NCBI RefSeq assembly: GCF_018449545.1
Contig: NZ_JAAVUR010000004.1
Location: 62,001-126,000 of the forward strand
Source: Granulicella sp. dw_53
GTDB lineage: Bacteria > Acidobacteriota > Terriglobia > Terriglobales > Acidobacteriaceae
Reading direction: 5' to 3'
DNA length: 64,000 nt
The notes below the pieces were generated by a model. That model was not told where the DNA came from, ran no database searches, and saw only the letters and a list, made by a program, of their open reading frames with translations. Position numbers and translations under genes: made by a program. Shown one piece after another: positions 25,855 to 35,047 of this stretch (the stretch's first letter is position 1; every line of letters begins with the position of its first letter).

Positions 25855-27122
25855 GGAAGCGCCCGGGAGGACCGCAGCGCGACCACGGCGAGGACGCAGA
25901 CGACGATCATCAGCACGATCCAGATGAGGTCGGGATGCCGCTCCGCCGCGGAGCGCGTGTCGGGCCGCGCATGGTAGCCGACGTTTCTCTGCTCCGGGCC
26001 GAGCTGCGCCTGGATGAGATGGGCGGAGGGCGAGAACAACCGCGCAAAGTCGTACTGCGGCGTGGGCAGTGCGGCGTCGCCGTAGAAGAGCTCCGGCTTA
26101 GGGGCTACGGACGCGTCGAAGCAGAGCTGGCGCTGGCGCATCTCCAGCAGGACTTCGGTGATGGGAAGCGGGGCGTCGTCTCCGTTCTCGACCGCTACCT
26201 CCAACTGCGCACTCTCTTGAAGGTTCGACCCCAGCACAGCGGGGATGCTTAGTTGTTGTTGCCGAATCTCGCGGCCGGTCTGGTTGAGGTGCACGCGCAG
26301 GATGGCGCCGCTTATGCGCTCCACCTCCGTCTGATGGGCTGCATGCACGGACAGCATAACGTCGCGGCTGAAGTTTCCTTTGTACTCGGGAGCCAGCAGG
26401 AACGAGACGCGCTCGATCGGCAGCCTTGCGGGCAGGGAGGCCTTTGCGACGGTCTGATGGCCGCGTTGCTGGATGTCGCGGAGGGCGATGGCGGTGGTGT
26501 AGAGGGTCTGGGCCTCGCGGCTGGGTGGGACGGTCGCGCCTTGCACCATCTGCGGGGAGGCTGTAAACCCTACGGTGCCGGGTGCGGGAGAGGCAGTGAG
26601 GACGACGTGCAGGAAGCGGAGGTTCGACTCCTGCAGATGCAGGGTGGTGGTGTGGGAGAGATGCTGCGAGGTGAGATCGAAGAGGGTAAACTCTCCCAAC
26701 TTCGTGGGCGTAGTGTCGGGCGAGTCGCCGCCTGTGACCGAGGCTGTGGCTAGATAGTCTTTGCCTGTGAGATCGAGCACGACGTCGGTATAGGAACGCG
26801 AGGGCATCTCGAGGTCGAAGACGATGCTTGCTCCGCGCATGCCGAGGTTGAGGACACGCGCGGAGTCGCTGTCGAGCTGCTCGGGTTCGCTTAGGGTTAC
26901 GGCGTAGGGGATCTCGCGGCCGTCCTGGTAGAGGCGCAGATCCTTCAGCGAAGGCGCGGCGTTGGGGAAGATGCCGGGGTCGATGACGGAGCAGGCCTCG
27001 CCTCTTCCCTGCACCGCCATGACGCTGCGGTGATAGCGAAAGTACTGCTGCGGCTGCGTGGCTGGAGGTTGAGGGGCACCTTGAAGCCAGGCGGCGAGCA
27101 GAAGGACGGGCGCGAGGCTCAT
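25848..27122 (-). CDS. DUF3999-like exported/membrane-anchored protein
   Basis: A 424-residue product with a signal peptide (MSLAPVLLLAAWLQG) and a single C-terminal TM helix (LIWIVLMIVVCVLAVVAL) followed by a short basic tail, so the bulk is periplasmic. It begins RYHRSVMAVQG and has repeated beta-strand-like segments, as in DUF3999 proteins, which are typically encoded next to DUF2339 proteins as here. Its ATG overlaps the stop of the DUF2339 gene (ATGA), which means tight translational coupling and probably a complex. The function of both families is unknown. Confidence 0.75.
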   Translation of the reverse strand: MSLAPVLLLAAWLQGAPQPPATQPQQYFRYHRSVMAVQGRGEACSVIDPGIFPNAAPSLKDLRLYQDGREIPYAVTLSEPEQLDSDSARVLNLGMRGASIVFDLEMPSRSYTDVVLDLTGKDYLATASVTGGDSPDTTPTKLGEFTLFDLTSQHLSHTTTLHLQESNLRFLHVVLTASPAPGTVGFTASPQMVQGATVPPSREAQTLYTTAIALRDIQQRGHQTVAKASLPARLPIERVSFLLAPEYKGNFSRDVMLSVHAAHQTEVERISGAILRVHLNQTGREIRQQQLSIPAVLGSNLQESAQLEVAVENGDDAPLPITEVLLEMRQRQLCFDASVAPKPELFYGDAALPTPQYDFARLFSPSAHLIQAQLGPEQRNVGYHARPDTRSAAERHPDLIWIVLMIVVCVLAVVALRSSRALPR

Positions 27123-29044
27123 GGACGATCCTCTGTCGGAACCTCGGCTGGGATGCTGTCCTTCAATGCCAGCCAGTCCTTCTGATAGGCGAAGCTGACG
27201 GCCAGCAGCAGGGCGCCGAGAGCCATGAAGCTGGCTACGCGGTATCCCTGGCTGAGGTTGCGCATGTCGTAGAGGAAGGTCTTCGCGATGGTGTACACGA
27301 TCAACAGTAGCGCCTGCCAGCGGATGAAGGCGGTTCGCTTCCAGAAGCCAACGGCGAGCAGAGCCGCTCCGTAGAGCATGAGGAAGGCCGAGATGGCCAG
27401 CGCCTGCTGGAGGGTGCCTTCGGAGTTCGCCGGGGTGCCGTTCCAGAGCGCGACGATCTCGTGCACGGTGGCGAAGATTGCGATCAGATTGATCGCGATG
27501 ATGGAGCCTCCGGCGATGCGCGACCATACCGTAGGCAGCGCCGCCGGGCTAGAGGGGGGCTCGCTTTGCCTTACGTGGAGAGCGATCCAGCAGGCGATGG
27601 AGAAGGCCGCGATCCCGACCAGCGCCGTTGCAAAGCGGCGATTGAGGAACGCCACTTCGGAGAGATCGAAGCCGTATGCGGGGAGGAGGAGGCCAGCGAG
27701 TCCGAGGAGAAGCGCGACGATGGATAAGGCTCGCAGCACACGATAGGCGTCCGCTGGGGAGTCGTCCCGCGTTGAACGGGCGGAGGCGAGGCGCGCCGCG
27801 ACCCACAGCAGCGCCGCTCCTTCCACCAGCCAGGAGACGGTGATCCAGCGGCCGCTGATCTTGAGAGGAATTGCGATGGTGAGAAAGACGATCGCAAGGG
27901 ACAGGTGAACGGCAGAGGCCGCGGTGCTTTGCGGCAATCGCATGATGGCGAGATAGGCCGCGGAGAATAACAGCACCATCCATGGAAGCCAGCCATGATA
28001 ACCGGAGCTCTGCAGCACGGCGTAGAACGCCAGCGAGGCGAAGACCGCGTTCGCCAACGGCAGCAGGATCTCGGTAATGATGCTGGGGTGTGGGGAGGTT
28101 GGGCTCTGACTTTGAGGCTTCCGTGATGCCAGGAGCGGGACACCGGCGAAGCTGAGGAAGAAGAGAGCGATGAAGACGGAGGTGAGGCCGAGTTGGTCCG
28201 CCGAGTAGAACTGCACGTACCATCCGATGAAGTAAGCCACGGTGGCTGGGAAGACGCCGATCAAGAGACGAGGCCAGGGTCTGAGGCGGACGAGGACGAT
28301 GGCGGCGACGTCCATCGCGAGGAGATAGGTGAAGAGGAAGCTCTCGTGGTTGCCGCCGGTTGAGAGCAGCAACGGAGTGGCGCAGCCTCCGATGAGCGCG
28401 TAGGCGGCGAGTAGTTGGGCGTTCTGGGCCCACGCCATATAGGCGTTCCATGCGGTGACCAAGAGCATGGCCGCTAAGGCGACGCTCTCGGGGAGCAGAT
28501 GGTAGATCTGAAACGCCGCCCACAGGGAGAGGTAGAGGACTCCACTGCCTACAGCTTTCAAGGAGTAGGAGAAGGCGGAGAACCCCCGGTTGCGAAAGCG
28601 CTCGGACCAGACCACCAGCCCGGCTCCCGCGATCAGGCCGGCCAAGATTCGCCCGGTGGGTCCGATCCACTGATTATCGATCGCCAGCTTCATAAACCAG
28701 GTCACACCAATGAGCAGAGCTACGATGCCGACACGGCTGAAGATCTGTGAGCCTAGGCGATCTTCCAAGGATCTGGGGTTGGCTGGGGCTGCGGCGGAGT
28801 GTGCAAATATCTGCGCAGCGGCACTTGTTGTAGGCTTCGGAGGTGGAGGCGCAACTTCGGCTGCTTCAGCGGGATACTGCTGGTTGGTTACGCTCTCGCC
28901 TTGTGGGGAGAGCGTTGCACGAAGGGTGGCCACCTGCTGCTCGAGTGCAGTCACTCTGGCAGCGAGGGCCGCGAACTCCTCGGACTTAGCCGATCCACTT
29001 AGTGCTTGTTGATGCTCTGAATCGAACTCGAAATCACGGCCCAT
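27119..29044 (-). CDS. DUF2339 polytopic membrane protein
   Basis: A 641-residue protein with a soluble N terminus containing a short coiled coil (EFAALAARVTALEQQVATL) and a Pro-rich linker, followed by about 18-20 hydrophobic helices filling the rest. Typical family stretches are RLGSQIFSRVGIVALLIGVTWF and KTFLYDMRNLSQGYR. DUF2339 proteins are very hydrophobic, of unknown role, and paired with DUF3999 partners. I prefer ATG 29044; a GTG at 29101 would add 19 residues but would abut the divergent regulator start at 29105. The pair faces away from a two-component output gene. Confidence 0.85.
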   Translation of the reverse strand: MGRDFEFDSEHQQALSGSAKSEEFAALAARVTALEQQVATLRATLSPQGESVTNQQYPAEAAEVAPPPPKPTTSAAAQIFAHSAAAPANPRSLEDRLGSQIFSRVGIVALLIGVTWFMKLAIDNQWIGPTGRILAGLIAGAGLVVWSERFRNRGFSAFSYSLKAVGSGVLYLSLWAAFQIYHLLPESVALAAMLLVTAWNAYMAWAQNAQLLAAYALIGGCATPLLLSTGGNHESFLFTYLLAMDVAAIVLVRLRPWPRLLIGVFPATVAYFIGWYVQFYSADQLGLTSVFIALFFLSFAGVPLLASRKPQSQSPTSPHPSIITEILLPLANAVFASLAFYAVLQSSGYHGWLPWMVLLFSAAYLAIMRLPQSTAASAVHLSLAIVFLTIAIPLKISGRWITVSWLVEGAALLWVAARLASARSTRDDSPADAYRVLRALSIVALLLGLAGLLLPAYGFDLSEVAFLNRRFATALVGIAAFSIACWIALHVRQSEPPSSPAALPTVWSRIAGGSIIAINLIAIFATVHEIVALWNGTPANSEGTLQQALAISAFLMLYGAALLAVGFWKRTAFIRWQALLLIVYTIAKTFLYDMRNLSQGYRVASFMALGALLLAVSFAYQKDWLALKDSIPAEVPTEDRP

Positions 29045-29104
29045 AAAAACTACTCTAACGCCATCCTTACCATCAAAGCTTGCTGTAAGTTCCCTTTTCA
29101 CCCG

Positions 29105-29896
29105 ATGAATACTGGCAACAGACCAATTCGCCTTCTACTGATCGAGGATGATGAACTGACCCGCGAGGTTTTGACGCTTCAGATCGAAGCCGAGGGGTAT
29201 GTTCTCGAGACCGCCGACTCCGGGGATGCGGCTTTGCGCCAGTTGAAGGAGACAGCGCAGCTTCCCGAGACTGTACTGACGGATTTGCAGATGCCTGGCG
29301 TCTCGGGCCTGGAGCTGGCGCGGGAGCTTCGCTCGCTGGCGAGCGCTGCAGGGGTTGAGGGGATGGTCTTGCTGGCGATGAGTGCGAGCCATCCTGGCAG
29401 AGAGCTTCTCGCTGCTTATGATGGCTTTCTTGCGAAGCCTTTCACGATGGAGCAGCTTGCTGTGGCGCTTGCCGGCGAGGGCGGCCGAGCTTTAGAGAGC
29501 CAGCAAGGGGACTCAGGCGAGGAGTTAGCAGCAGATGTCCCTAGTCTGGACGAGACCATCTATCTGGACGAAACCACCTATGGACGGCTGAAGACATCTC
29601 TTCCAGCCGCCCAGTTACAGGAGCTTTATGCGCTCTGCATTAGCGACGCCCAGACACGGATCGAACGCATGCGTGTTGCAGGCGCCTCTGGAGACGATGC
29701 TACCTTCCATGCGGAGGCGCATGCCATCAAAGGCAGCTCGAGCATGGTGGGGGCGATCGAACTGCAGCGGCTTGCCGCCGCGGCGGAGACATTTGGCATC
29801 CAACATGCTAATTATGTAGTTTCACTCGATGAAATGCTGAAAGCGTGCGAACGGCTGCGGAGTATGCTGGTCGCACACGAACACCGGGCGATCTAA
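29105..29896 (+). CDS. Response-regulator receiver fused to a histidine phosphotransfer domain (REC-HPt)
   Basis: A 263-residue phosphorelay protein. Residues 9-125 are a receiver with acidic pocket EDDE, phospho-acceptor D60 in VLTDLQMPG and Lys in FLAKPF. Residues 155-255 are a helical HPt domain whose phosphorylatable His is H206 in AEAHAIKGSSSMVG. There is no kinase or DNA-binding domain, so it should relay phosphate between an unlinked hybrid kinase and another receiver. The NarL-type regulator 150 nt downstream is the obvious candidate target; that is inference from adjacency. Confidence 0.9.
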   Translation: MNTGNRPIRLLLIEDDELTREVLTLQIEAEGYVLETADSGDAALRQLKETAQLPETVLTDLQMPGVSGLELARELRSLASAAGVEGMVLLAMSASHPGRELLAAYDGFLAKPFTMEQLAVALAGEGGRALESQQGDSGEELAADVPSLDETIYLDETTYGRLKTSLPAAQLQELYALCISDAQTRIERMRVAGASGDDATFHAEAHAIKGSSSMVGAIELQRLAAAAETFGIQHANYVVSLDEMLKACERLRSMLVAHEHRAI

Positions 29897-30006
29897 AGCA
29901 ATTCTCCTGTTGCTGTGGAGTGGATGAAGTTGAGAAGTGCCGTTTTTCTTGATAAAAAACGGCCATAGATTCGAAGCCTCTCCTATAGACCCACAGGAGA
30001 ATTGCT
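29897..30006. promoter_or_regulatory. Inverted-repeat-bounded intergenic segment with inner hairpin
   Basis: AGCAATTCTCCTGT (29897-29910) and its exact complement ACAGGAGAATTGCT (29993-30006) flank the gap between the REC-HPt gene and the NarL-type regulator. Inside is a second hairpin, GCCGTTTTT (29939-29947) with AAAAACGGC (29955-29963). On RNA the outer arms could pair over about 110 nt and enclose the inner stem. It could be a terminator or attenuator between the genes, or an operator pair. Confidence 0.5.
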
Positions 30007-30045
30007 AGAGCAAGCATGGACACAGGACGTCAGGAGAAGGCACGT

Positions 30046-30753
30046 ATGAATCAAGCGGTCAAGAAGTCCAACGAAGCTCCACTCGGCTTGGCGTCCATTC
30101 GAATCGTAGTGGCTGACGACCACCCTGTCGTGCGCTTCGGGGTGAAGAACATGCTCATGAGCGAGCCTGGCTTTGAGGTGGTGGGCGAGGCTGAGGATGG
30201 CGACGTCGCCATCACCCAGACGCTGGAGCTGGAACCTGACATTCTTTTGCTTGATCTCGCGATGCCGCGCCTGCCGGGGCTGGAGGCGATGCGCGCCATC
30301 ATGAGCCGCTCGCCGCGGGTAAAGATCATTCTGCTTACCGGCACGATTTCAACGCAACAGATCATCGAGGCGCTGCAGATCGGCGCTCGCGGCATCATCC
30401 TGAAGGACTCGGTCGCAGGCGATCTGTCGCAGGCGCTGCGTGCGGTGCTCTCGGGCGACTATTGGATCGGCGGCGAACGCGTCGTCAACCTGCTGCGCGC
30501 GCTCCGCGAACTGATGGAGAAGGCTGCAGCTATCCCCGAGCGTAAGACGTATGGACTGACGCCGCGTGAGCTCGAGGTCACGACTTGCATCGTCGAAGGA
30601 TGTAGCAATAAGGATATTGCGAGGCAGTTCACGATTAGCGAGGAGACGGTGAAGCGTCATTTGTCGAACGTCTTCGACAAGACGGGCGTCTCCACACGCC
30701 TGGAGCTGGCGTTGTTTGCCATCGCACATAAGCTGGTCGCGCTCGACAGCTAA
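30046..30753 (+). CDS. NarL/FixJ-family response regulator
   Basis: A 235-residue DNA-binding regulator: receiver domain at residues 17-135 (pocket ADDHPVV, phospho-acceptor D70 in LLLDLAMP, Lys in ILKDS) and a C-terminal LuxR-type helix-turn-helix (LTPRELEVTTCIVEGCSNKD...ISEETVKRHLSNVFDK). ATG 30046 is favoured over 30016 because AGGAGAAGG sits at the right distance. No histidine kinase is adjacent. The upstream REC-HPt protein could deliver phosphate to it. Targets are unknown. Confidence 0.92.
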   Translation: MNQAVKKSNEAPLGLASIRIVVADDHPVVRFGVKNMLMSEPGFEVVGEAEDGDVAITQTLELEPDILLLDLAMPRLPGLEAMRAIMSRSPRVKIILLTGTISTQQIIEALQIGARGIILKDSVAGDLSQALRAVLSGDYWIGGERVVNLLRALRELMEKAAAIPERKTYGLTPRELEVTTCIVEGCSNKDIARQFTISEETVKRHLSNVFDKTGVSTRLELALFAIAHKLVALDS

Positions 30754-30821
30754 TGCTCTTGGCTAATGCGCTCGGAAGGGCCTTCGCGAGGGTGCGTGGG
30801 CCGCTTCGGTAAAATGGGTGT

Positions 30822-31865
30822 ATGACCGACGGCGTAACTTCAGACTTATCCAACATTGCAGATCTTCTGGTCATCGGAGCCGGGCCTACGGGGCTGGCAT
30901 GCGCCATCGCGGCACAACGTGCGGGCTTCTCCGCCGTACTGGTGGATAAGGGCTGCCTGTGCAACTCGCTCTTTCACTACCCCTCGAACATGACGTTCTT
31001 CACCACGCCGGAGCTTCTGGAGATCGGGGATATGCCCTTCTCCAGCCCCAACCAGAAGCCCAACCGTAACGAGGCGCTGGAGTACTACCGCAAGGTGGCG
31101 GAGCACTATCGCCTCGAGGTTCGACAGTATGAGACGGTGAACTCGGTCAGCGGAAGCGATGGCGACTTCACCGTGCATACCACCGACCGCTTTGGACGCA
31201 TCTCGCAGCACCGCGCCCGCAAGCTGGTCGTCGCCACGGGCTACTACGATCTGCCCAACTACCTCGGTATTCCTGGCGAGGATCTGCCCAAGGTGATGCA
31301 CTACTATCATGAGCCGCATCCGTTCTATGGACTCGACGTGGTGGTGATCGGAGGCAAGAACTCCGCCGCCATCGCGGCGCTCGATCTCTGGAGGCACGGC
31401 GCGCGCGTCACGCTGGTGCATCGAGGCGCGGAGATGCATCGCCACGTCAAATACTGGATCCTGCCGGACATCAACAACCGCGTCGCCAACGGCGAGGTCA
31501 CTGCGCACTTCAGCAGCTCGGTCACGAAGATCTCAGAGGATGATGTGACCATCGCTACGCCTCAAGGGGAGCTTACTCTTCCGAATCACTTTGTCTTTGC
31601 CCTGACGGGATATCATCCGGACTTCAGCTTCATCGAAGGGCTGGGCGTAAAGCTGGACGCGGAGAACGACCGCTGCCCCGTCTGCGATCCGGCGACGCTG
31701 GAGAGCAACGTCCCGGGGATCTACCTCGCGGGCGTCATCGTGGCGGGAGAGCGCACCAACGAGATCTTTATCGAGAACGGGCGCTTCCATGGCAAGCTTA
31801 TCGCGGACCATCTCTCCTCCAGCGTGCTGGACCACAACGCGCAGGATCAGAGGCAGCCGGTCTAG
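30822..31865 (+). CDS. YpdA-family FAD/NAD(P)H oxidoreductase (putative bacillithiol disulfide reductase)
   Basis: A 347-residue thioredoxin-reductase-like flavoprotein without the CxxC redox pair. The N-terminal FAD motif is VIGAGPTGLACAI; diagnostic YpdA stretches follow: NMTFFTTPELLEIGD, ATGYYDLPN, VIGGKNSAAIAAL, GYHPDYF-like GYHPDFSF, and IFIENGRFHG near the end. In Firmicutes YpdA reduces bacillithiol disulfide with NADPH. The Cys found in the first glycine loop of the S. aureus enzyme is Thr (T23) here, with a Cys at 27 instead. The last four bases overlap the convergent ABC permease gene. Confidence 0.85.
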   Translation: MTDGVTSDLSNIADLLVIGAGPTGLACAIAAQRAGFSAVLVDKGCLCNSLFHYPSNMTFFTTPELLEIGDMPFSSPNQKPNRNEALEYYRKVAEHYRLEVRQYETVNSVSGSDGDFTVHTTDRFGRISQHRARKLVVATGYYDLPNYLGIPGEDLPKVMHYYHEPHPFYGLDVVVIGGKNSAAIAALDLWRHGARVTLVHRGAEMHRHVKYWILPDINNRVANGEVTAHFSSSVTKISEDDVTIATPQGELTLPNHFVFALTGYHPDFSFIEGLGVKLDAENDRCPVCDPATLESNVPGIYLAGVIVAGERTNEIFIENGRFHGKLIADHLSSSVLDHNAQDQRQPV

Positions 31866-32728
31866 CCGATTACGCGGCGCATGAATCCGCGGATGCCAAG
31901 CCAGCTCAGCAGGGCCAGGAAGACGCAGAGCATCCCAACGATCAGCGCCTGTGGCATATGAGGAAGCACGGGAGTCAAGGCGGCGCGCAGTCCTTCGCTC
32001 ATGTAGACGATGGGATTGATCAGGACCCCGATCTGCAGCCAGCGGATGTGATTCAAGGCGGCCCAGGGATAGTAGACGCAGCCTAGAAATGTAATTGGCA
32101 TCACTACTACGCCGAAGATCAGTCCGATCTGTTGCGGCTTTACGCTGGTGCCGATGGTGAGGCCGAGCGCACCCGAGGTCAGGCTGGCAAGCACCAGCAC
32201 CGCGAGCAGAAAGGGCCAGCTCGTGACATGGGCCGCCACCGGCGTCGAAGGGATGTAGTACGCCAGCGGAAAGACCACCGCTGCCGCGATCATGCTCTGC
32301 AACGCTGAGAAGCACATCTTCTCGATTGCAACCGCGGCCACCGGCAGCGGACACATCACACGGTCGTCGATCTCGCGGGTTACTCCGAACTCCTGAGCCA
32401 GCGGCAAGGCTACCGCGGCGATTCCACTGAACATGATCGCGACCGCCATCAGCCCGGGCAGCAGCACTGTGCCGAAGTTGGCTCCGGCCATGGAAGCGGT
32501 CGGGTTCATCGCCGCGCCGCCGCTCATGTGCGGCATGATGAAGGTAAAGACGAAGAGAAACAGCAGCGGATTCATGCAGACGCGAATGATGAAGGGGAAG
32601 AGCTCGCGCCGCAGAACGTACAGGTCGCGCAGGAAGAGTCCCGCAAACGCACGCGTGTACTGTACGGACCGGGAGGCCTCTTTGTTGGGGCTTACCTTCG
32701 ATTCCAATGCAACTTCGGTCATGCTCAT
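31862..32728 (-). CDS. ABC-2 type transporter permease
   Basis: A 288-residue inner-membrane exporter subunit with six hydrophobic helices after a cytosolic N terminus. The family pattern is visible in RRELFPFIIRVCMNPLLFLFVF, FGVTREIDDRVMCPLP and INPIVYMSEGLR. It partners the ATPase encoded just upstream (22-nt gap). GGGAGG precedes the ATG. This is the last gene of the leftward RND/ABC efflux operon. The substrate is unknown; DrrB-like drug exporters and polysaccharide exporters share the fold. Confidence 0.9.
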   Translation of the reverse strand: MSMTEVALESKVSPNKEASRSVQYTRAFAGLFLRDLYVLRRELFPFIIRVCMNPLLFLFVFTFIMPHMSGGAAMNPTASMAGANFGTVLLPGLMAVAIMFSGIAAVALPLAQEFGVTREIDDRVMCPLPVAAVAIEKMCFSALQSMIAAAVVFPLAYYIPSTPVAAHVTSWPFLLAVLVLASLTSGALGLTIGTSVKPQQIGLIFGVVVMPITFLGCVYYPWAALNHIRWLQIGVLINPIVYMSEGLRAALTPVLPHMPQALIVGMLCVFLALLSWLGIRGFMRRVIG

Positions 32729-32750
32729 GGTTCGCCTCCCGCTGCCTGGG

Positions 32751-33719
32751 CTACTCGCGCAGATCTCTGCCGGTCAATCGGATAAATACGGTCTCGAGGC
32801 TGGTTTCATTGATGGTCAGGTCGCGCAGGCCGTATAGATTCGCCTCCTGCACGATCTCGGAGAGCAGGCCTTCCGCGCCTTCGGCGAAGATGCGGACGCC
32901 CTGATCGGTCGCCTCCACGCTGGTCACGCCGTTCAGCGTATTCAGCCGCGCCGTCAGCGCCTGGATTCCCTTCCGGTCCTTCAGGTCCAGCATATACACA
33001 CGCTGCGCGCCGATGGAAGCCTTCAGCGCAGCGGGGGTGTCCTCTACCAGAATTTTACCGTGGTCGATGATTGCCACGCGGTCGCACAGCTCGTCGGCCT
33101 CTTCCATGTAGTGGGTGGTCAATACGACCGTGATGCCCTCCTGGCGCAGTCCGCGGACTGCGTCCCACATGGCGATACGGCTCTGCGGATCCAGGCCCGC
33201 GCTGGGCTCGTCGAGAAAGAGCACCTTGGGCCGGTGCGCGATGGCGCGCGCGATCTGCACCCGCTGGGCCAGGCCGCCGGAGAGCTGCGAGGGATAGGCC
33301 GTGGACCGCTCGGTCAGGTGGAACTGCTCCAGCAACTGCTCCGTCCGGGCCCTGGCCTCTGGGCGTGAGAAGCCGAAGTACAGGCAATGAAAGTGGATGT
33401 TTTCAAAGATGGTGCAGGCGCGGTCCAAGGTGTTGTACTGCGGGACGACCCCGATGCCCTTGCGGGCGATGGCCGGAGCCGAGACGACGTCGATTCCCGC
33501 GATCCTTACCTTGCCGTGGGTTGGCAGAGCACGCGTCGTGCAGATGCTGATGGTGGTGGTCTTCCCCGCGCCGTTCGGGCCGAGTAGACCGTACAGTTCG
33601 CCCTCCCGGACGTTCAGGTCGATCCCATTGACGGCGACTACCCTTTGTTTGCCCTCATATATCTTTTGAAGCCCTTCAATCTCGACAATCAACGCAGACC
33701 ATCTCCCCGCCGCCGGCAT
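32751..33719 (-). CDS. ABC transporter ATP-binding protein (DrrA-like)
   Basis: A 322-residue ATPase energising the adjacent permease. Walker A is GPNGAGKTTT, the signature is LSGGLAQRVQIARAI, Walker B is VLFLDEPSAGLDP and the H-loop is TTHYM. The extra C-terminal domain of about 100 residues is typical of DrrA/ABC-2 exporters. The start is uncertain: ATG 33719 has its ribosome site directly abutting, while TTG 33692 follows GGGGAGATGG and would give the family-like N terminus MIVEIEGL. The gene lies 50-80 nt downstream of the RND adaptor and was probably transcribed with it. Confidence 0.92.
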   Translation of the reverse strand: MPAAGRWSALIVEIEGLQKIYEGKQRVVAVNGIDLNVREGELYGLLGPNGAGKTTTISICTTRALPTHGKVRIAGIDVVSAPAIARKGIGVVPQYNTLDRACTIFENIHFHCLYFGFSRPEARARTEQLLEQFHLTERSTAYPSQLSGGLAQRVQIARAIAHRPKVLFLDEPSAGLDPQSRIAMWDAVRGLRQEGITVVLTTHYMEEADELCDRVAIIDHGKILVEDTPAALKASIGAQRVYMLDLKDRKGIQALTARLNTLNGVTSVEATDQGVRIFAEGAEGLLSEIVQEANLYGLRDLTINETSLETVFIRLTGRDLRE

Positions 33720-33772
33720 TCCTGGACAGCCCGGTCTTCCCTAAACGTTAGGCCTTCCGATTATAAGCAACC

Positions 33773-34990
33773 CTACCGTTGGACGTTGGGCCGTACCTTT
33801 ATGCCGTCCACAACCGTGTCCCCCGGACTCAACACCACCAAATCACCGTCTTTTAGACCGCTGATCACCTCGATCGCCACCCCGAGATCCCGGCCCAGGA
33901 CGATCGACCGGAAGTGGGCGGTGTTGTCCGAGTCGACCACCACGGCTTGCGGACCGGCCGTACGGACCATCAGGGCGTTTGCAGGCAGCAACACCGGCAA
34001 TGTCCCTCCGTGAGGGATATCTACGATCACATTGGCATACATTCCCGGTAGGATGCGTCCATCGTTCTTCAGGTCCACCTCGATCAGCAACGTGCGTGTG
34101 CCTGGATCGATGCTGCTGCTGGTGCGGGCGACGATTCCGGTATAGGTCTGTCCGGCCAGCTCTCGAACGGCGACCTTGGCCACCTGACCCTCGCGCAGCC
34201 CGACGGCGTTCGTCTGGGGAACGTTAGCGAAGACACGCACCGTATCGGCCTGACCGATGGTGAACATCTGCGTCACGCCGGTCTGACTGCCGGAGCTGAT
34301 CAGCGAACCGTTATCGATGGAGCGGGATAGAACGATCCCCGAGAAGGGGGCGATCACCCGCGCGAAGGAGGCTTGCTCGGAGAGGTTGCGTACGTTGGCC
34401 TCGCTGGCGGCTACATTCGCCTGGGCTGCGATGACGCTGGCGGCGTCCGCTCCGAACTGGGCACGCTTCTGGTCCGCATCCTGCTGCGCCACGACTCCTT
34501 CGCCTTGCAGGCTCTGCCAGCGTTGGTTGGTGGTCTTGGAGAGATCCGCGTTCGCCTGGGCCTGGGCTACCTGCGCCTTGGACTGCGCCAGCGAGGCCTT
34601 GGCCTGCAGCAGCGCCTGCTCGGTCTGCGGATCGTCGATCACCGCCAGCAACTGTCCCTTCTTCACGCGGTCGCCGATATCGACGTACCGCGCCTTTACA
34701 TAGCCGGAGGTGCGGGCGTAGATCGGCGTCTGCGCGAACGCCTCGATGCTCGCGGGCATCTCGAGGTGGCCGCCCGCTTCGCCCGCCTTCAGCCGCGTTG
34801 CCAACACGATCGGAGGTCCGGAGGCCGCCTCTGCCTCCACCTTCAGCGAATCGCGATGGCGCAACTTGGGCAACAGGGCGATGACGCCGACGACGACCAG
34901 GAGGGCGAAGAACGCCATCGCCGACAGATAGGGAGTACGGTTGCTGCGTTCCGGAGCTGCGGGTGTAGTCAGAGTCATTGGGTCTCTCAT
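33773..34990 (-). CDS. RND efflux periplasmic adaptor (HlyD/MFP family)
   Basis: A 405-residue membrane-fusion protein linking the inner-membrane pump to an outer-membrane channel. After a single N-terminal TM helix (YLSAMAFFALLVVVGVIALL) come the lipoyl half-motif (IYARTSGYVKARYVDIGDRVKKGQLL), a long alpha-helical hairpin rich in Ala/Gln (about residues 110-190), the second lipoyl half (APFSGIVLSRSIDNGSLI) and beta-barrel domains. The start could also be ATG 34978. The RND pump gene ends 57 nt upstream. No TolC-like channel gene is in the window. Confidence 0.92.
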   Translation of the reverse strand: MRDPMTLTTPAAPERSNRTPYLSAMAFFALLVVVGVIALLPKLRHRDSLKVEAEAASGPPIVLATRLKAGEAGGHLEMPASIEAFAQTPIYARTSGYVKARYVDIGDRVKKGQLLAVIDDPQTEQALLQAKASLAQSKAQVAQAQANADLSKTTNQRWQSLQGEGVVAQQDADQKRAQFGADAASVIAAQANVAASEANVRNLSEQASFARVIAPFSGIVLSRSIDNGSLISSGSQTGVTQMFTIGQADTVRVFANVPQTNAVGLREGQVAKVAVRELAGQTYTGIVARTSSSIDPGTRTLLIEVDLKNDGRILPGMYANVIVDIPHGGTLPVLLPANALMVRTAGPQAVVVDSDNTAHFRSIVLGRDLGVAIEVISGLKDGDLVVLSPGDTVVDGIKVRPNVQR

Positions 34991-35047
34991 AATCAAAAGT
35001 CTGCGTGCGGGAAGCCGTTCCAGGACGGAGGCTTTCGCCTCCGCCCC

